Assembly: GCA_933228895.1 (NCBI GenBank)
Contig: OW121847.1
Coordinates: 48,668,992 to 48,732,991, forward strand
Direction: 5' to 3'
Source: Platycnemis pennipes
Lineage: Eukaryota > Arthropoda > Insecta > Odonata > Platycnemididae
DNA length: 64,000 nt
In this document: in pieces, positions 59,001 through 64,000 of the stretch
Layout of the letters: each line of letters opens with the position of its first letter
Position numbering within the stretch: the stretch's first letter is position 1
Notes under the pieces: generated by a model
The model's input: only the letters and a program-made list of their open reading frames with translations
What the model was told of the DNA's origin: nothing
Database searches by the model: none
Translations under genes and position numbers: made by a program

Positions 59001-62000
59001 GGGCCTTCCCGAGCGTGAAAGAGCGAGATTCAGTTTCAGAGGTTGTATAAGAAGGGAAATCGCATAAATATCAGCGCTGTTGGATCTCATACGACCGTGG
59101 TCAGTTGTGAAAACATCCTGAGTAACATCTAGGATCTCAGAATGTGATCATTTGTCCAGCGTGTAACGAAAGCATTCCAATTCGGCAACGCCGGTTTCAT
59201 GCTTTGAACTGGAGAAATTTGACAAACCGAGATCACCAGGTCACCGATTTATGAAACTGAAAGACAAAAAAATATAACGACACCAAATATTCATACTCTA
59301 TTTACCATCTCGATGTGTAGTCAGGCACAGAATTTTGAAAGGTGAAAAGCCAAAACTCGGAGAGTGACTATTGGCAAGCACGTTGAGGAGCACTGAGTGC
59401 GGACGAGGAAATTTTGAGCACCAAGCCTCGCACTGGAAGCTGTTCTTAATCTTGTACTTGTCTCCTTGTAAATAGACCAACGAGTGAGCGCGGGGTTTAT
59501 TGTCAAATAGAAATTACAATCAAGCTATGCATGCACAGTAGGTATTGTGTGAAAGCGGCGATTGCGATAGGCGCCTCGTTCACAAGCAATGAATGAATGG
59601 TTCATCCCATGAAGAGGCGCGCTCACAGCCTCAGTCACGATGTTTCGAGAAGGCTGAGGGTTTGAATCAGAGTGAAGGGATGGGTGAAGTAACAGAAGGC
59701 TGACGGAAGACGAATTTCCTATTCTCAATTTCAAGTTAATCACCACTCATGAATTATCCGTTCACGCTATATCAAGTAACATCCAGAGTATCAGAGTGCA
59801 GCTGCGGATTTCCGCATGCTAATCATGTACTTGATGACGTCAGGTGGCATTAGAAACATCCAGCCGAATCACGTCTATTGTCTCCTGCACTAAACTCTAG
59901 TAGGATATTGCAGGTGGTGCAATGCAAGGGACGTTCCCATTTATACGAAAGTTAGGATCACAAACTCCGTTTTCTTTCATATAGGCTGCATATGCCTTCA
60001 CCTTGGCTTACGCAAATCAAGCAGTCCTTGTCGTATAAAATCATTATATTAACGAGACTGCTTATCATTCAATTTCATTAAAATCTGCGAAATTATATCA
60101 TGACATGAATGTTTTCCATTCTTCGCCCCGATTATGAATCTACCCGTTTTCAGAACACAGATATAATCCTTTATAATTATTTTCATAAGTTCACGATTGG
60201 GAATAAAAAATGAAGAACTGATAAAACGTACCTCTCAGTCAGTCTAACGTACATTAGTGAGCTCAGAAGGAAGGCCGAAAACGGAGAAATCAGTACATGA
60301 GGTGTAAGTAAAAATAACAACGAAGAGCATCTTCATTAAATAAAAATTGACCATCATTCTGTTAAGTTACAACATGGCATCGAGTTTTGACTTCATAGCC
60401 CAAAGGGAACGAGTTCCCTACGAGGGCTTGGTGTCAAGATCTGACGATATAATCGAAAACATCTTCAGCCAACGTAAATTACAACAAAATATAAGGGAAT
60501 GAACAAAAACTCATCAATCGAATATGTATGTGATAACGCACAGTATAGAGAGTGAAAAACAGCAATCCCTGGGATCAGAGGCAAAGATGACAATGGCATT
60601 TAAAATGTAAGAATTTTTCCCAGGCGGCATATCAATACCCAAGCGTGTTTTGCGAATAAATGCAGTTATTTCCTTTGTAGTACGAAAATTGGAAAGAAAG
60701 GAATGTAAACATAATTCTTAAAATATAAAATAAACGGCTTCATAGGAAAAAAATCGCAGAGGAAAAGGAAAAAAATATATTTTAACCAAATAGGAAGAGT
60801 GTTCTGTCCCGCTCAAAATCGCACGATAAATTCGAGAAAATAAATACTTCCCCTTCAAACTCTTCAAACTGAAAATGATGAATGAAAATCAATGTAACAT
60901 GGAATGTCATTAACTCCTCTCCCAGCGTTCGTAACAAAGTACTGACGGTAAGAGTGGGGGTTATGGTATTTCTCGACAGTTATCAATAAATTATATGCAT
61001 GCAAATGCGACATCTTTGGAGTTCACTAATGTCATTCAATACCTATGATGCTTCCGATGTTCCAAAGCTATTCCACCGTCTCGGAGCGATAAATGCAGTG
61101 GCAGAAAACCAATCATCATAAGGTTACATCATAAGCCAATAATATTACCACTGCGTCTCGTGATTGGAATTAATCGACTTAAAGCAACATAAATATCAGA
61201 AGTGTGGATACGTTTTTAGGTATGAAATCTTTAAAAGTATAAAGGCATTTTGAGAACGAAGGACACAGAAGTGTACTATAGCATCTTTTTAGAGCAACAA
61301 GAGAGAGGACTTGAAAATACGCTTGCAGACAAAGTCGGGACAATAAGTGAAAGGAAGTCATGGAAGGAATAAAATATGAGACAACGCCTACATGCGATGG
61401 GTGGGAGAAGAGGGGGAATCGATGGAAGGGAGGGGAGTTAAGGTGGGGGTGGGTATGCGGCTTCATATAAGTAAACTTGTGCGCGAGTGATGGATGTTCT
61501 ACTTCTCAGGGGGCATGTGCATAAACCTATTTCAGACGCATCGATTTTGTTCACACCTATCTGGAGATATCTTTCCGTGTGCAAATAAACATGAGACGAG
61601 GAACTCCGCAGAAAACAACCTCATTACTCTCCCATATGGATGCAGATTTGGACATAGATCGCTGCTGTGGAGGTACTATTTCTGACTATATATTCTGGAG
61701 GTGAAACGTGTCTCTCTTCGACCGGGTTTCCATTTACGGACAATTGAATTACATTAAAACAAATGGCTCTATGCAAATGCAGTAAAGAACTTGGAATAGG
61801 CATCCATTCGAGTGAATAAATCTCAAATAAGTCATTGCTAGGCGTGTTTATCAATCAAATTTCCACTTCCCTTATACGTCAATTAGTAACAGATAAAATG
61901 TATCTGGTATCACACTTCTGGTTTGCGATGTCTACAGTGTAGTTTATAAGGTAAATTAATACTGCGAAATCACTAAGTAAAACTCCCAAAACGGATTTTC

Positions 62001-62048
62001 TCTTCCTTTCTCGGTAAATATTCGAGGGATATCAAATTTACTGCTGCC
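59001..62048. other. AT-rich non-coding stretch
   Basis: A B-box-like GGGTTTGAATCAGAG near 59658 has no clear A box. No supported gene was found. Confidence 0.45.
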
Positions 62049-62084
62049 ATCAGAAAAAGCTAATAATTATTAGCTTTTTCTGAT
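62049..62084. repeat. 36-bp perfect palindrome
   Basis: The two 18-bp arms meet without a spacer at 62066/62067. The left arm starts ATCAGAAAAAGC and the right arm ends GCTTTTTCTGAT. The match breaks at the next base pair on either side. It could extrude as a cruciform or, if transcribed, form a hairpin. Confidence 0.95.
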
Positions 62085-63079
62085 TATAATTATGATTTGG
62101 AATGGAAAAGCTGAATATTTGTTCCATGCTAGCTCTTTCTGTGTCACATTTTGAAGATGTTGCAATTTTCTGTGTCAAGTTTATTTACTCCATTAAGACG
62201 GTAATACGAAAATAACGACCTGATAAAATAAACTTGACAAATTACTGGTAAATATTCTGCAGCGAACGTTTGGTTTAAAAAAAATTACTGCCGAGTGGAA
62301 CCACAGGAAATCTAAGATGATATTTTACTTTATTATTCAACTGCTGATTTGGACTCAAAAGTCATGTATAGTTGAGAAGTATCTTTCAGACAAGAACTTT
62401 TCCTCCTGGTGAATGCACATCGCTTTCATGAAATTAAACTTGAAAAAATGCATTTTTGGGAAGCAAGAAATTAGCTAAATTCTTCCACCGGTCTAATAAG
62501 TAATTCGTGGTATTATTTACCAAATTAAGCCATATTTACTGTATTTATGAAGTTTAGACAACGAAGATACTGCGGAAAACGTTCCTTCTAAATTAAAAAT
62601 ATTTATTCTATGCGCATATTAGAATATCCTAAATCATGAAAACAAATCATAATATTCGGAGAAAGCTGCAGACCAAATGCGACTGTGACCTTTTAAGCCC
62701 ACCTAAATTTGTGGACATCACAAGCACACATCATTTGTCTCTCATGTTCATAACCACACAATATGAGACAAGCCACAAATATTACTTGTCAACTTGCCAT
62801 GATGTCGTCGATATCCATGCACCTACGATTCCAACCCAACTAATGCCGGTGAAGGCATAATGGCCTAATAATACCAGTAGTACAAAAATAACCGATTTTC
62901 ACTGAACTATGCTTACCATTGATTCCTGAATATATAAAATGAACATCGCCAAATGGACGAGGAAGCAGTTTTCGACTCTGAATTCTGGCGCTGACTTCAA
63001 ATAAGATGCAATGCAATGTGAGCGTGAATGTACGACGCAGAAATCTCACGACACTGTCGACGTCTCTCATAGGCCTACT
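62085..63079. other. AT-rich non-coding stretch
   Basis: Nothing assignable was found. Confidence 0.5.
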
Positions 63080-63700
63080 TTGTTAAGACGACGCTACTGA
63101 GAAGCGCGGACGCTTCCTCAAGAAGATGAGCACCGCCCTCAAGAAGATGAGCCCTTATTCATGCCGACCCGCTTCACGAGTGAGGGAAAGGGAGAATCGG
63201 AGAGAAAGAGAAGAGAGATAGAATGGGTGTCTTGAGTCGAGGAAAATATGTCAGCGGGAGTGAGCATGCGTGGGAGTGGGTGCCTAGATTACGGAAGGGC
63301 GGGAGGGGCGGGGGCGGAGGCCCTGCGGAGTGAAGAATGGAGACGAGGCGAGGCACACACGTCCCGATCGGAGAATAAAGGGAAGGGATGATAAAAAGAG
63401 AAGAGGCAAAGGGCAAAGGGGTCGAGGACGAGGCGCATGAAGGGGGTCCGTGGGAGGACGGAGAGCGAAGGACGATGGGAGGCGGAGAGAAAGGACGGGC
63501 TCGTCCGTGTTGAGGGCGGGGAACGCACGAGATAAGGAGCGCCTTCTCGTGGAGGGCCGCGCGGGAGGAAGAAGGAGGGCGGCAAGGCGGCGGTCGAAAC
63601 GTAGGAAGAAGACTTGAGGAGGATGTAACGATTCACGCGACGAACCCATGCAGGTTCCCTGAGGGACGGAGCCTACCCCCGAGGGACCTCATATGACGAA
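63080..63700. other. Purine- and CpG-rich island
   Basis: This is one of the strongest GC- and CpG-rich blocks in the window, G/A-biased on the + strand from 63170. Minus-strand frames (up to 121 codons) are Arg/Pro/Ser-rich in overlapping phases, as bias would produce. Its CpG content makes it a fair candidate promoter. Confidence 0.45.
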
Positions 63701-64000
63701 TGCGTGCAGAGGAGGTGATAAACATACGAGATAAACGACCATGATTGCGCGTTGGACTTGGCTTGGATGTGGGCGGTACGCTTCATCTCTCCCTTAAAGC
63801 GACGGGTGCTGCAATATGTTACGTTGATCAATGAAGGCTGTGAGTGACCTCAGTGAACAATGCATTCTTTGCATTTAGAAAAAAGATGAGCGGAACCAAC
63901 AAACCTCACAGTAAAAGTAAGTAAAAGCTGATGACATCTCTTCGAGATTCAAAGAAAACGGAGCAACATTTGTAATGACGTTACGAACAGCACTTACAGA
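63701..64000. other. Non-coding stretch at window end
   Basis: Nothing assignable was found. Confidence 0.4.

Noticed and set aside
59645..59680. B-box-like GGGTTTGAATCAGAG
   Set aside because: It is imperfect, has no clear A box and no second copy.
1..64000. CRISPR arrays, bacterial operons, rRNA, telomeric repeats, conserved microRNAs
   Set aside because: None was seen on reading both strands; the sequence is eukaryotic in character.

Overview
The window looks like nuclear DNA of an arthropod, most likely an insect. The background is AT-rich and gene-poor, with many short GC-rich islands, fragments of non-LTR retrotransposons, tRNA-like SINEs and hAT-type miniature elements. There are no operons, ribosome binding sites or dense coding regions. 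I could not name the species; the placement rests on the kinds of repeat and on one animal-specific protein domain.

Only one intact protein-coding gene is convincing. It lies at 7255-7959 (+) and encodes a secreted 234-residue protein. It has an N-terminal signal segment, a tryptophan-rich then acidic linker, and a complete ten-cysteine Frizzled-type cysteine-rich domain (CRD, the Wnt-binding module). The reading frame stops three residues after the tenth cysteine, with no transmembrane part and no netrin domain, and two AATAAA signals lie about 650 bp downstream.

The other recognisable content is mobile. A 5'-truncated LINE of Jockey/CR1 type (about 44730-45768, +) keeps the FADD part of reverse transcriptase, carries one frameshift, and ends in a 230-bp 3' UTR with a GTAGAT tail. 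Five further copies of that 3' UTR lie at 4034-4210, 27853-27909, 29078-29294, 29840-29968 (-) and 39271-39520 (-). Two SINE-like families are each present twice (9185/28768 and 34782/40205). Three non-autonomous hAT-type elements show 8-bp target-site duplications: 41270-41853 (two 230-bp inverted arms, a fold-back), 44323-44601, and 22424-22629. A pair of 112-bp direct repeats encloses 361 bp at 20565-21149.

About eighteen GC-rich islands of 0.3-1 kb occur through the window, most of them strongly purine- or pyrimidine-biased on one strand. Some (21.5-22.2, 26.7-27.4, 29.3-29.8, 41.0-42.1, 48.5-49.3 and 63.1-63.7 kb) are also rich in CpG and could be promoters or first exons. Long open frames inside them are composition artefacts as far as I can tell. 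The rest is AT-rich non-coding DNA in which I see nothing assignable; it may be intronic or intergenic.
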